A stretch of 64,000 bases of DNA from Vanilla planifolia (taxonomy: Eukaryota > Streptophyta > Magnoliopsida > Asparagales > Orchidaceae): the NCBI GenBank assembly GCA_023846275.1, contig CM043875.1, positions 3,779,569 through 3,843,568 on the forward strand. Reading direction: 5' to 3'. Shown in pieces: positions 45,001 to 58,439 of this stretch; within the stretch, counting starts at the first letter, position 1; each line of letters starts with the position of its first letter. The position numbers and the translations under genes are program-made. The notes under the pieces were generated by a model. The model made no database searches and had not been told where the DNA came from. It worked only from the letters and a program-made list of their open reading frames with translations.

Positions 45001-47470
45001 TGATTAATGGTTACTTTCAAAATGTCATTTTCAGGTAGTCTCTAAAATAATTATGTAAATTTGTTATTACCTTGTGGTAATATTGTTTTTTAAGTTTTAT
45101 ATAATAATAATAACTATAGCAACAAGTCATATTCTCTTGATGTGGAGTTTGCTATATGAATCATCTGATATCATTGCATTTATTCATTAATAGATTTTCT
45201 TTATGATCCTAATAACACATCAAGTTTTCTTTCATAATCTTTTCTTGTCTTATTTGTTTAATATTTCTTGGAAAAATATTCAATAACTCACTAATCTTAT
45301 TAGGAGCAATATGTAACTTGTATTTATAATGCAAAAGACTCTCTTAGGTTTATTCTTAATTCATGTGTTAAGTGTATGCATGATTAAAATTAGTTTTATA
45401 TTAAAAATTGAATATACCACTTAAATTTTAATATATAATTAACATGAATATTATTTATATGCTTAATATTTTACATTGTTAGATGTTTATCTAAAAATAT
45501 TTTAGGCTCAATTTGGACATTAATTTTTTTCAACTACTTTAAAGTGTTTTATATATTTTGTGACCCTCATTTGTCTTGTTTCTTTCTATCATGATCTAAT
45601 TTAACTATCATGGCTTACATAATCCTCTTGATATGGTTTAATAACTATTAGTGTGTCTAATATTTTGTTAGGGTTGTTAACCTTTCGTGGAGTCACTTAA
45701 GCTTCAGTCAAGTGATTAGCGTATGACTATTTGCTTTTGCTATGCATGATTAGATGCTTGAGTAGTAATCCATATGCAATGTGATGATTATGTTAGCATC
45801 ATTGATATTTGACATAATACTAAATGTTATAAAAAATTATAGAATTAAAGTGAAAGTAATATATAATGTAGATAAGATTTTTACTTAAGAGAGATTGTTA
45901 AGTACAAATAATATTAGAATCAATCATATAATAGAAGTTGAGCATGTCATTAAAGCCTTAATATTCAATTTATGCAATTCTTATTTATATGTTTATACTT
46001 TTAGATTAATGCATATCATCTAAGTGTATATTTGACTCATCTAGAGCCTTTATTTGATGTAACTCACTTAATATAGTGTTATAATAATCTATTCAATAAT
46101 TGCACTCATATGTAATCATATCTTATTAAATATATTTATTCATACATTTAACAATCTCATTCTATTATTATGCTTGAAGCCCTCATGACATCATTTACTA
46201 CTATAATATTATTCATCTCATTTTAGCCTTGTAAAACCTATCTTTAATCAGATGGAGTGTTTCAATTATACAACACACCAAAAGTATCCTTCTATTTCAT
46301 TGAATTCATATGAATTTTGTTATTGACATTTTAATCAATTTCTCCTTTATTTTAATTAGATTCGAGAAATGAATTATCCCATTCTTTAAATTAGTTGATT
46401 ATCAATTTTATTCTCAATCATTTTTATTTTTATATTAATTAATCTTGATTCTACATATCATTGTTCAATCTAAGAAAAACATCCAAATCTAGTTTGGTTT
46501 TGGCTTCTTTAATCTTATCTACAATAATAATTTCATAAATAAAAAAGGTAAACCAAGATGTTGTCATAAATTTATAAGTGGAGGATATTTTGAACATTGA
46601 AGTTTCTCTAGGTTGCCTTGTTCTAGTTCACCCCTTTAGTAACATATTTTAGAAAAGAATGACTTTGATGTTTATATATGAGTTTAATCTCTATGCCATA
46701 ATAAAGATTTTGATATAAGCTTAGTTATTTTAAAACCCAAAATTTGTACCCCATATCTTATATGCTTAAATAGCTTGTGATTTTTCAAAAGATTATTTTA
46801 TTATTATCAAATTTAAAATAAATTAAACTAACCACCCAGCATCCTTATGAAATAGCATTTTTTTATCGAAATAATGTCGTTTGGTTTGTGTTTTATCATA
46901 AATCGTTACATCTATCGAAAACATGATGCGTATGCTCACGTCTCTTTTTGTGTATCATTCATTTTGTTACTGTTTTATTTCCTTTTCATCTACATTATTT
47001 TGTTTGTTTCTATCATACTCCTTACGGGTTGATGTCGAAAAGTCTTATAAAAAACTGTACACAGTACGAGAGGTTTAATTGTACTATAGGAGGATTATCA
47101 CAAGTAATTTTTGTATTAAGAAATTGCTTAAAAGGATAGAAACATTTCTTAATGATATTATTTTCATATATGTTGACAATAAGTTCTATTATTTTTTTAT
47201 TTATTATTATATTTTTCTATAGATGCATCATCAAGAGTTTGATTAGAAAGTAAATCCATAACTATAGCAAATAGACCACCAATTTAAGCAACAGTTTGAT
47301 GACACTAAGATATACTCATCTTACAGCAAATTTGTGTTCAATAAGTCTCTGTTAAAGCTTTAATATGTAACAATTGATTTAATTTATAAGTGCAAAAACA
47401 AGTATTTTTCTCTTCTTATAAACAAATATTAATGCTTTTGAACTCCACATGAACGTCACGTTCAATTCCA
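42031..47470. other. AT-rich intergenic DNA with repeat pieces
   Basis: No gene recognised. 42646-42690 resembles 9670-9710. Patches of more balanced composition lie at 43320-43400 and 44210-44470; their ORFs match nothing I know. Confidence 0.5.
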
Positions 47471-47471
47471 G

Positions 47472-47802
47472 TTCTATTATTTCCTCAGAGAGAACAAAGA
47501 CATGGCCCACATGGTGTCGTCCAAGATAGGTACAGCTCTTCTTTGTTCCTTATTTCTGCATTTTCTTATTCATCTTTCGACAATTAAGTTCCCTATTCTT
47601 TCAAAAACACTTGATCTCCTCACAGCTCCCTTCTGTTCTATAATATTGTTCTATTCGAAACCGTCTTGTTAAATTACAGCACAGCAGAGTTTATATTTAA
47701 ATTTTACAACTAAATGTTTAATAACAAGAAGAATGCGAATATGAATTGTGATTTTATAACAGAGGAAGCACGTGTTGGCCAAAAGCTTATTTTTAACATA
47801 AG
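47472..47802 (+). CDS. Two possible exons of an unidentified gene
   Basis: 47472-47529 follows a CCAG acceptor and ends at a GTAC donor; it reads FYYFLRENKDMAHMVSSKI in one frame. 47763-47802 follows a TAACAG acceptor and continues in phase as EARVGQKLIFNI before a GTAG donor. The composition looks protein-like, but I do not recognise the family and cannot place flanking exons. Chance is possible. Confidence 0.18.
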
Positions 47803-50800
47803 GTAGCTTTCAGTGATCCACTCATACTTCAATTATTGCACATATAAGTTTCCAGCCACTGAGTTTATTCCACGGTCAGGCAATGATTGAAAGTATTCTG
47901 GTTCCTGCCCAGTTGTCTTTGTATTATATGTTTTCCTGTACTGTAATATATCAATTTTGGGTGGACATAAATATGCAACGTACAATTTACAGCATAGCAT
48001 GCTTATTGTGCTGTTTGGGTGGTCAAGTCAAAAAAGCTTTGTTGTTTGATAGTGATAATGTTTTTATTATATTTTTTATTATTTAGAAATATATTAGATA
48101 CAAATATATAAAGATAATCTTTTTTAATTTGTCTCTCTCAAAAATATATATGGTGCAAATAATTGTAGCTGGTATTGTTTTTTTTATTGTATTCATTTTA
48201 AAAAAATGTCATTGTGGAATGAATATTTTGCTCATGTAGATTATTGTTTAATGTTTTGAGCTTAATCTAATAGATATTCTTACAATTCATCATTCATACA
48301 TTTGTTCTATTTTTTTTTTTCATCACTTTCATTTTTTTAATTTTAAAGATGTTTCGATTGAATCATTAACTAATTCTTTGTATTTCAAGAATCTTTGTAA
48401 TGCCTAATTTATTTGTGGCACTGATTATCCTTTATTTAGTCTCGTTTTATTTTATCTATGTTAAAATTATTGTGTTCGTACAATATTAAAGACTAGGTTG
48501 TTCTATCTCCTTTCTCGAACACTTTGTGTTCTTGTCATAAGTTTGATTTTTCTCTACCAATATCTCATATTTCTTGTATAGTTAGTATAATTATAATCGA
48601 AAATTACTAATACATGATGTGCATAATTGAAATAATTTTTAATGTTCACAGAGAACAAAGCCAAAATAAGAATTAGGTGAATGACATTATTAATTTATAG
48701 GAGAGGGATGGGAGTTTTGTTTGCTTTCTGAATGATTCCATGTTTAGACCTTAAGGGATAAGGACTTGGCCTTCATGTCTCACAATTCCAAGCTCAGCAG
48801 TATCATGTGGAGTCTTGCGATGTAATGAAATAGACTAATTTTTCTCTCCTTCCTCTTCTGTTTATTTCCTTTTTTTTATTCTTTTTTTTTTCTTTTTCAT
48901 AAAATAGATTAATATATTATAAAGATGCCTGTTAATGATAATTGAATGTGTTTTAGATTTTTTAATTTTTTTTACATGAAATACGCTCACGTGCTCCTCG
49001 AAAGTTGGTTGGTTTTTATTACTTTTGTTGTCCCTTAGGTTTGCTACAATGGTTTGTTTTAAATTCATGATCAGAAAATTTTATATTAAATCGATTGATT
49101 GAACATGTTTATTATGATAAATTATAAGTTTTTTTATTTGAACTTTTTTTTAGCAATTTATAAATTAAAAAATATTTTTTTTATTTACATATTGAACCAA
49201 AAATATTTTCTTATTGTGTGTTGTGATGATATTTTTTTATACGTGACGTGGCGGTTCATTGTGACGTCGTTATTTGAATGTTCGCCATATGCTTTTCATT
49301 AAAAATTATCTGATGTTAATGTATGCGTTTTTTTTTTTTAATTGAGCAATGGTAGTGTTACGCATGCCATGTATTTTAATTATTTTAATCTGAACGATTT
49401 ATTAAATTTATCGATGGTCTCTTTCTTTGGTATCTTGTATATTTTTAATATTTCAAACTTTGCTTGATATATGATTTTTAAAATTAGTTATTTGTAATCA
49501 AATGCTTGATGGATCATATTTAAAAAAATAATAATTTGGAATATTGAATGAGAAAATATGATTTTGTTCATTTAAAAGGTATTAAAAAAATGTATTTAAT
49601 TTTTTTTATTAAAAGTTTAGTTAATCACTGAAAATTTAAAATTAGATTTATTAATTATTTTTATAGTTAATGATAATTATATTAAACATAGTTTTAATGA
49701 TTTGTAATTGCTAATATTGAAGTATCTCATCAAATTTTTAGAAAATATTTTTTTAATACCAAAAAACAGCATTTATAATGTCCTAAGACTCCACTTTAAT
49801 GAATGTCAAAAATAAAATAGGATCCTTGAAAATTCTTAAACTTTTTATGCTAAAGAAATAGGTAAATTGGATTAAGATGTTTATTATAATTTATGTTATT
49901 TGTCATTTTTAAAGCTTTGTTACGAATTTAATTCCTATTTGCTATTTGATTAATTTATTGATTTGACTCTATGATTACAATTGAGATATGGATTTACTCA
50001 TTCATGAAAATTGTTGTTTATTTACACAAATTATGATATTCAAATTGATTATAAATTGTATGGTAGTTTTGGTTTAAACAAGTAAAAATATAATATATTA
50101 TCATGATATATAAGATAATATTTAATTTTTATATATTTTTTCATCCTTTATCATGTAAATACTTTTAAATATAGTATTTATTCTTTAAATAATATGTTAG
50201 TCAAAAACTTATTTGTGTGATCCACTATTTCTATTTTTGCAAAATATTTTTTTTGGTAATAATCAAATCTATATCAATTAAAAAAAATCTTTCACAAGGG
50301 TTAAACAATTTATACATTATTATGGCCACAAACACTATCTATTAAAGTTCTACTTAACAATTTTCTTAACCAATTAAAAATTAAAGCTTTTGTGTAGGTA
50401 AAATTTTATAAGATATTAAACCTAAGTGAAAAATTAACAGTGTGCCAAAATACAAAAATATTAAGTTAAAATCACATAAATAAAATAAACAACATAGTAT
50501 AATCCATTAAAATGTTATTAAAAACTATATAAAAATTTTTAAACTCAAGAGTATAGTCTTCTTTCATGGTATCAAAATTTCTATCACTTGATATATTAAA
50601 TGCATGAATTGATGTATAACATATCATGTAAGTACTATATAAAATATATAGATCTCAATAGAAAAATTAAATAAGATAATCAAAATAAATAAATATTATA
50701 ATAAATAGGTAATCATAATAAATAAAATAGAATTCATATTATATAAACTATTAGTCAAATGTCATTAGTACAAAAACATAATCTAAGTAAATTCAAGTAT

Positions 50801-52760
50801 TTTTATTCATTCTAATTTTCAATATTTTATGTAATCAATGAACCTAATTTTTCTTAAATTATCATTTTTCTTCGATCTAATAATTATTATTAATTCTTCT
50901 TAAAGAATTTTTTCTGATAATATAATCAAATATTTTTTTTTAATTTTATTTGAAAAATAACATTTTTTAATAGTAAATCAATATAATAATATTTAGTTCA
51001 AGTTATAAAAGAACACTTCTACCCAAATTTTTCCACAGATTGGACTATCCATTTAATGGACAAATCATTCAATCTACCTTGTGACAACCCTTTACTCGAT
51101 GTTATGTTTTGCTTTAATTGTTTACAAACTTTATACAAACAATTATTCGAGAATCTTAAAAAATTAGCTACTAAAAGGATGCATTAAATCAAGCAAAACC
51201 TCAAAGATTCCATCTTACATGCAAGCTTAGAAATCCCATCTATTTTATAAGGCAAAAAAACTTGAAGAAATGCATTTGTTTTAAATTTAAATTGAAGGAC
51301 AAGTCATGGAGAATCATATTTTACTTCAATTCCTAGTTCCTACAACTACTCAAGCACTCCTAAGACTTCAAGACTTCCAACTACATTTCTTGCTATGGTA
51401 ACTTTCAATTAAGTAATTTAACCACTAATTAAGTAGTTAACTAAATCTAATTTAATCCTAAAATTTCAAAAATTTATAACAAATTCTTTTGAGCTAAAAA
51501 ATTATAACCTAAATAACTTAGCTACCAGAGTTCAATATTTTTTTAGTATCTAAATATAAAGAACTAAATAAAAATAATTTTAGTGTTCAAACTAACATGC
51601 ATAGAATTATTTTTTAAATAATTTGATATGATGTTTTTAAGAAATGTTCATTACCTAAAAAGATTAATTTTGTTATAAGTTTTTATTTAATAATCTTTAT
51701 CATACTAATAAAAAGTTTTGAATATAAAGATTTTTAAAAAAACCATAGTCTAGAGATATGTAAAATAAAATTATTTTTATTCTTATTTGAGCAAAATATA
51801 GTATTGAATAATTTTAATTACAAATAAATAACTTAATATTTTTTTTACACTTCTTAAGATGTTCTATCAAAATTAGCGATTAGAAAATATTTTTTTAATC
51901 CTTAATCTCTAATTCTTAATAAACAAAATATCTTTTATTATAATGGCATTATATTAATGGTAGATCCTAAAGCATTTTTTTAAAATATTTTGCTTCAAAT
52001 AAGCATGCTAAACAAATCAAGTTCAATTTTAATTTTATTTATTTTGCAATTTGTCTTATGTTTTTGTTTTATTTTATTTTAGTCCAAATAAGCCTAACTA
52101 CACTTTTTAAATGATACTACAAATTGTTTATATTGAAGATTTTTGTTGGCATTTGTCATTATAAAAATAAGAAAAAATCATAAGATAAACCATTCTTCAA
52201 AAAGATGCCATTCTTGCACATATAATAACCTGTTTCAAAATAATATCTTTTTAATAAAAGTTCAACTAACTTTTAACCTTTCTCTTTCGCTTTAAACTAC
52301 AAAAAAAAATTGTAATATTCTTATTAAAAAAATACTTTTACTTTAATAGTTTTTTAAATAACAATTTTATTAGTTTTAAAAACATAATCTTTAACCTTTA
52401 TAACTTTCTTTTTAAATAATAAAATCATGTCAATCCAACATTAAATTTAATTACAAATTGGGCCTAAAGGATCATCATTAATGGGTTTAGAAAAGTTAGA
52501 ACCAAACATATATAAACTTTTTGTTTTTGATCCCTACATGACCAAACTCCATAAAATAAAAATTGAATAAAAAATTATGCTAAAAAATACAATTTTTTCA
52601 ATAAATATGGGAATTTTTATTTAATTAATTTATATATTAGTAGATTTTTGTACCTTATATTTGGCATGGCTTTGTCTACTCTTCCATATCTTTGCACTAA
52701 AAGAAGATCCATAGCATATATATTACAAGGACAGCAGGAAAACAGGGCGGCCGCCGGCCG
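47803..52760. other. AT-rich intergenic DNA
   Basis: Long AT-rich stretch without recognisable coding sequence on either strand. The end near 52760 should contain the 3' untranslated region of the APRR2-like gene. Confidence 0.6.
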
Positions 52761-55700
52761 TCAAGCCTGGTGGTGGGAGAGGGGAGGGATGCTGTGGATT
52801 CCTTTGCGTTGGAGCTCAGCAAGAACTGTGTCGATGGAGGGGGGCTTGAGGCCCAGAGGGAGGGGAAGCCATGGCTTGCTCATTGCCTCCTTCACCACCT
52901 CATTAATGATCTCCTCGTCCTGAAAGAAGAAGTTTAGGGTATAGTGCTACTTTATTCATTTCATGGGTATGTCATGCATGCAGGTTGATGATGATGGGGT
53001 CCATGACGTGCATGTGCATGCAAAGTCGAATTTAGTGCTGGTTGTTGGATACGTGGTTCACGTAAGCTGTGCATGTGATAGCTTTAATGCTGTAGATGTA
53101 GTTTAAAGATAACATGCATATTGATGATGATGAATGATGTGAAAGAAATCAGTTGGGTGAGCTTGGTCAAGCTCATCGAGAAGCCTTGTCTTCTTCCTCT
53201 AGAGTTTGTACAAGGTCTAGAACATAATGGTAATGCTTTTTGTGCCTTCTCTATCTTTAGTTCTTTGTCGCAATTAGCATGATGTGATAGAGTATTGTTT
53301 GCTTTTGTCAAAACTTGTATTATAGGCATCATAAAGACCATGTGATCTTATAAAAGTGATAACGAAAATTTTCACCTTTTCCTCTATAAAGAAAGCCTAC
53401 GTGAAAAGTGGGTAAAACTTTTTTCCATTGCTTCAAAGAATCATGTGACCATTACTTTGCACTTGGTTTATTCTCAAGCCAAATCATACTAACTCAAAGC
53501 ATTGTGATGATTATTTGCTTTGGACCAAATTAGGCCCATGAATTAATTTAAGAGTAAGAAGGTGTGGCCCAAGGATATATTAATCCCTTATGATATAAAA
53601 TATTTTTCTTGTGTTCCTTTATTTAAAAGCTTGCTCTTGTCACACTTAATTAGACTTCTAGTGATAAATCATTAGAGCCAAAACACAATCAATTGTCAAT
53701 TTACAATTTAATGAACTACCGATACTCTGCCACTAACTAATCAATGACAAATATCTCAAAAGCAACAGATTTATTGCAATTATCCCTAAATAATGATCGA
53801 ACTTCATTATCATTAGCAAAGTAAAGTATCTTCAATGGACGAATTTTAGCTGCTAATGGCACGATAGATTTGAGACCTTGCCAAAATGGTCTCTACTATA
53901 GTGACAACCTGAGCCAATTTAGTAGCTATGAGGTTTTTATGATAGTAGCGATCAAAGCCAACTGGGAGCTCAATTATTGGTTGTGAAGCATTTTGCACCC
54001 GAAGGCATTACTCATAATATTTAGCAATTGAAAATGACTTCCATTTTTTGACTTAGTTGTTAAAGGTTATTCTATATAATAAAAGTATTTTAAAGACAAA
54101 TTTATGTATTCAAAGTATCCTTATATCCTAAAGAAATAATATAATATATATAATCTAGGAATATTTAATCTCTTTTAATATAAAACTTTTATCCTAATCT
54201 CTTTATTAAGAAACCTATCATAATTACTTTATGCAACAAATTACTTCAAACAATCAAATGATGACCGCTCTCTAATCTCTTTAAAGATCAAAAAATCACC
54301 TTCCTTTATTTAACATAATCATTTTAACTTATTTTTATTTAGCAGAAGTATTCTATCTCTTCCTAATACTAAGTATGGTGGTTTCGTCCATTTTACTCCA
54401 TTACACATTTCTTTCTATAAAAGAATCTTATATCCCTAGATAATAATATAATATATATAATCTAATAATATTTAATCCCTCTTTGATGTAAAAATTATGC
54501 TTTCATATCTTTCCACATAGAAACCTATCACGAATCTTTCCTTACACGATTAATAATTTTAAATAATTGATCATTCTCTACTCTCTTCAACCCTAAAACT
54601 AACATATAGATATATACAAAAAATACCAAAAATCAAATATTAATCTACAAAAGCTATTTAAGATATCATATTCTTTTTTAAATACCACAAAATTATCATT
54701 TAAATAATCATGATGGACTCAAAGCTTTTAAAGGTACAAAACATTAATAACTTATCTTTCAAAATTAGCCAATCAAACTCTTCTATAAACCCACATATGA
54801 CAGAACTTAAGCCTTTGATATTTGTGATGCATGAGCAATCATGTAAATAACCTTAGCTTACAAAAGGAGAAGCAACATTTGATAGTGTATAAACGAATGC
54901 TCTTAAATTGTAGAACTTGCTAGCTATTAACCAACTCGATAGAGACGAGCAATTTCTAATCTTGAAAAAATAACATAGAGATGTGCAACCATAGGAAATC
55001 TGAAATCAGAATGAAACAAACAACAAAGTGCAGCTATAGAAGCAATAGAGCTTGCATAAGGAAAATAAAGTATAACCTTACCGGGCATAGATCATAGAAG
55101 CCTTCAAACAACTTGGCCTTATCGTCAAGTGAATCAAAACCAATGCAACTCATAGTAGGGCCCTGCATTAGTTCAGTAATAATAACAAAAAGTTGTATCC
55201 ATTTCATAATTATAAAGACATTTCTTTTATTCAAAGTTTGATTATTATTTCTACATAGAAACAACCTGTGTTGGCATGTAAAAGTGGCTATATCCATAGT
55301 TTGGTAGAACAGGATATCCCCAAGTATCTGCATGGACCTGAGACAGTTCATTGTTCGTTAAAGGTTAGTAATCAAGTCATAAGATGAAGTGAGTATATGA
55401 TGTTAAAGAAAGAACAGATGCAACTATACCTCAGAGGATGTCTTCCACTGCCAATTACCTTGAGGTAGATGCCATGAAGGCATCCCAGAATGCCCCCAAA
55501 TCTGAACATGGGGGAGATGATAAGATGGATGGGGCCATATTGTGTAAGCATTGCTTGGTGGAGCACTATTACTAGAATGGTAAGGAGTAAAGGCCATGAT
55601 TGGTTTCTGCATGTAACCTTTTTGCTGGAATTCTCTCGGTACTTGCCATCTTTTATCACCATCCTTTGGCAATATATGTCTTCTATGCATTCTAAACTTC

Positions 55701-57887
55701 TGAAATAAAAATTGAATTCTCAAGTCAAAACAGTAGCAAATTGCTATTTTCCTTCGAAAGCTTGCTATTCTATCTGACCTGCAGGTGACTGGCTATATTG
55801 TGCCTTGTTAAACCTTCTACCTTCATCAGCTCAAGGATTTTTGAAGGGATAGCTTGATCGACCCCCAGTTGCTCCACTGCCCGAACAAACCTTTTGTGCA
55901 AGTCTGGCGTCCAATCAACCTGCATGCATGAAAAGAGACACTTGGAAATCATGGATTCGATTCATGGAAATAGTCTTCTTTGGGTTCAAGCTTTTGCAGC
56001 ATAGTTCCATGCTTTATTATGATAGGCATAACAAAACTACAAAAGTAGCAAACTTTTCTAAAATGCCATGGCTCATAAAGCGAAGGTTTCTCCTTACCTT
56101 CATCTTTCTCCTTCTTCCTTCAAAGCTATTCAAGCATGAAGTATCATGAAGAAATGATTTCCTCCTTTTGGGATCCTCTCCTTCAAATTCATCATTCTCT
56201 GCAGAAGGAGCAAAATCATCTGGATTGGAGTTCTCTGTTGAATCCAACTTTTCTTTAACCACTGGATCCATGGGGTTTGAAGTAGGAGTTTCACTATGTT
56301 CTGCAACAGCCATGTCGTTGCAAGTAATGTCGACGGATTTTGCATCAGAAATACCAAAGTTTGGCATTTCAATCACTTCCTTAGCTTCTGCAGCATAGTC
56401 ACTATCAGAGCATTCTGGTTGGTCTTCTAAATCTTCATTTTTTTCCAATCTTCTTCCTTTACTCAATTGTGGGGTTGAAGGTGCCGGATATTTGTCATCC
56501 GAAACACAAGGAATCACAATTTTTGGCAATTTTGAGTCTGGTGGAAGTCTAATCGTGCAAGAAGCTGTCTCTTCAATTGGTTCTAGAGATTTTGATATGG
56601 CATTTTCCCCTGCACTGAATGCCTGTTCAGGACTAACTCATCAATCTAGCATTTCATAGCTTGATTTGAGCATAAATCAAGCAAACTTTAGAACTGATTT
56701 GATAAATAGATACCTTGTGAACGACATGTTGCCATATATTTCTAAGTTTGTCATCAGAAAGTGGCTTCTGAAGGAATTCAGCAGCACCCAACTGAATAAA
56801 ATTGAAAAAATATGAGCCTCTTTTGTTAAGATTTTGGAAGCAACAGTTTGGTGACAAGATGATGAAGTTTAGTTTAACTCACAGCAATGCAGTTCATCAT
56901 AGTGTTAAAGCAATAAGCATTGGAAATAACTGCAACAGAAGAACAATGCCATACATAGAAGACAAAACAGGAACTAAGTTAAATGTTGCAGCAAATGTTC
57001 TATCAAGAAAGTTTTGTTAAGGGAAACAACAAGAGAATGTGTTTGTGCTTTACCTATGGTTGGAAGATCTTTAGCCACTTGAAGAAAAGTGAAGTTGCCA
57101 TGAACACTGATAGTGGTCACCTGCACAGAGATTTTGGTTTTCCAGATAGAAGCTAAAAAAGAAACGAAGAATGACAGAATTGGTTCTTATAAGTAAGCTT
57201 TTACCTCCACTATAGCAACGTGGTAGCTCTCAATCTTCCCTAAAATGGCTTCCATTGCATCTTTCTCGTTGTGGTATGAAGAAACTGGAAGATCAGAAGC
57301 CAAAATTACTACCTTAGGGATAGGAAAAGCATAGAAAGCAACCAAATATGTACTTCAAGAAAATTACAAAAAAAAAAAAAAAATACTTCAAAGTTAGCTC
57401 TACCTAATAAAAGGTTGAGATTTGTACATAATCTATTAATTACTATGAAATTAATCGATTCTTTTGCAGGATAGTGAACAACCACCATCAACATGGCAAG
57501 AACAAAAAGAAGATTCAGACAATGAGCAGAGTCATTAAACAACCAAAAGGATAAAACTTTATAAATAATATATCCATTTGCATGCTTCAAAGTTGGCGTG
57601 CACAGATTTAAATCAAGAGGGATTAAAGAAGGGAAGGAGAAGACGCTACCATTGCTAGCTGAATCCTTCATCAAACATGAAGGATGAAAGAAAGAAGATC
57701 TGGTGTCTCGGATAATAATCTAAGAGGAGGAGAGATAACAAAAAAAGAATCTCAAACCTATGTAATCCATAGCTTCAAGCTTAGTTCCAATCTCAGCAGC
57801 GGATTCTGTATCTTCGTCAAGGAGGAGAACTCTAAGCCCTTTGGGAAAATCCTTCCACACTCCGAAATCATCAGCAGAGCAAACCAT
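52761..57887 (-). CDS. APRR2: APRR2-like transcription factor (pseudo-receiver plus GARP/Myb-like domain)
   Basis: Eleven exons: 57758-57887, 57205-57284, 57054-57120, 56883-56929, 56714-56791, 56098-56622, 55779-55919, 55430-55699, 55266-55337, 55082-55162 and 52761-52919. Phases close to 549 residues. The start [21 protein letters not shown] is diagnostic of APRR2. Residues 17-134 form a receiver-like domain; acidic D24/E25/D26 and K117 are present, but the phosphate-accepting Asp position is Glu (E70, in HVAIVE), as in other pseudo-response regulators. KRRK at 286-289 and RRRK near 304 are likely nuclear signals. The GARP DNA-binding domain spans about 310-365, with [19 protein letters not shown] and [12 protein letters not shown]. 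The C-terminus has the family block [15 protein letters not shown]. Relatives control chlorophyll and pigment accumulation in fruit. The last intron is 2.16 kb and contains a tandem duplication. Confidence 0.93.
54120..54600. repeat. Diverged tandem duplication inside the last APRR2 intron
   Basis: An identical 23-base AT-rich word begins at 54135 and again at 54442. Similar flanking order follows in each copy (ATATTTAATC, then AGAAACCTATCA, then CTCTCTAATCT/CTCTACTCTC). The period is about 307 bases. Confidence 0.5.
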
Positions 57888-58244
57888 AGCTGGCTTTACA
57901 TCTTCCTCTCAAACCAAACTTCAACTCCTCGGGAAACCCAACTTCTCAATCCAATGTCAAGTGAATCCCATCAACACCCATTCGCATACTTTCCAAGAAT
58001 TCTCAATGAACGCCAAAGCAAACAAACAAAATGGCAGGGATAACAAGGCAGCTAAAAGGGTTTCCTCATAGACTAAACTTCCCACGATCAATTAGAATGG
58101 AGTTAGCTCCACAAGAAAAGCTGTTAAACGCAGCAGAAGAAACCAACAAAAGTTCTCAACAGACAAACGCGGCAGAGATCTCTTGGACGTCGAAGAAGAA
58201 AGAAAGCATCACAAAAGCCTAGTACTTGATAAGAGTTACTATTG

Positions 58245-58268
58245 TTATAGCAACAAAGGGGAGAGAGT

Positions 58269-58309
<41 letters not shown>

Positions 58310-58361
58310 GAGGAGGGAGAAGTGGACTTTCTTGCCAGGCTTTTTTTATGACTAGATGCAT
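58245..58361 (-). other. Possible upstream ORF in the APRR2 leader, spanning a CT microsatellite
   Basis: An ATG at 58361 opens a 38-codon ORF that ends at 58245, before the main ATG at 57887. Its middle is a CT repeat (about 58261-58312), which encodes Leu/Ser. It is in the transcript only if transcription starts upstream of 58361, as the TATA box at 58421 suggests. Confidence 0.35.
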
Positions 58362-58420
58362 TGATGAAGATAAAGTCGCCTGGCATTGCACAAAAACGGA
58401 GAACGGGTCACGGGTTCGTC

Positions 58421-58426
58421 TTTATA
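58421..58426 (-). promoter_or_regulatory. Candidate TATA box of the APRR2-like gene
   Basis: TATAAA on the minus strand in the context GAGTTATAAAGACG. It would place the transcript start near 58390 and give a leader of about 500 bases. There is no further support. Confidence 0.4.
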
Positions 58427-58439
58427 ACTCGTGAAGAAC

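Noticed and set aside
47055..47075. AGTACGAGAGG, similar to the sarcin-ricin loop of 25S rRNA
   Set aside because: The match ends after 11 bases, with no rRNA on either side.
55490..56398. Plus-strand ORFs over the APRR2 exons
   Set aside because: These are the reverse of well-supported APRR2 exons.
57365..57382. Poly(A) tract in the first APRR2 intron as a second retroposon footprint
   Set aside because: The flanking repeat is only about eight bases (TACTTCAA) and one copy is not directly at the tract, so simple expansion is as likely.
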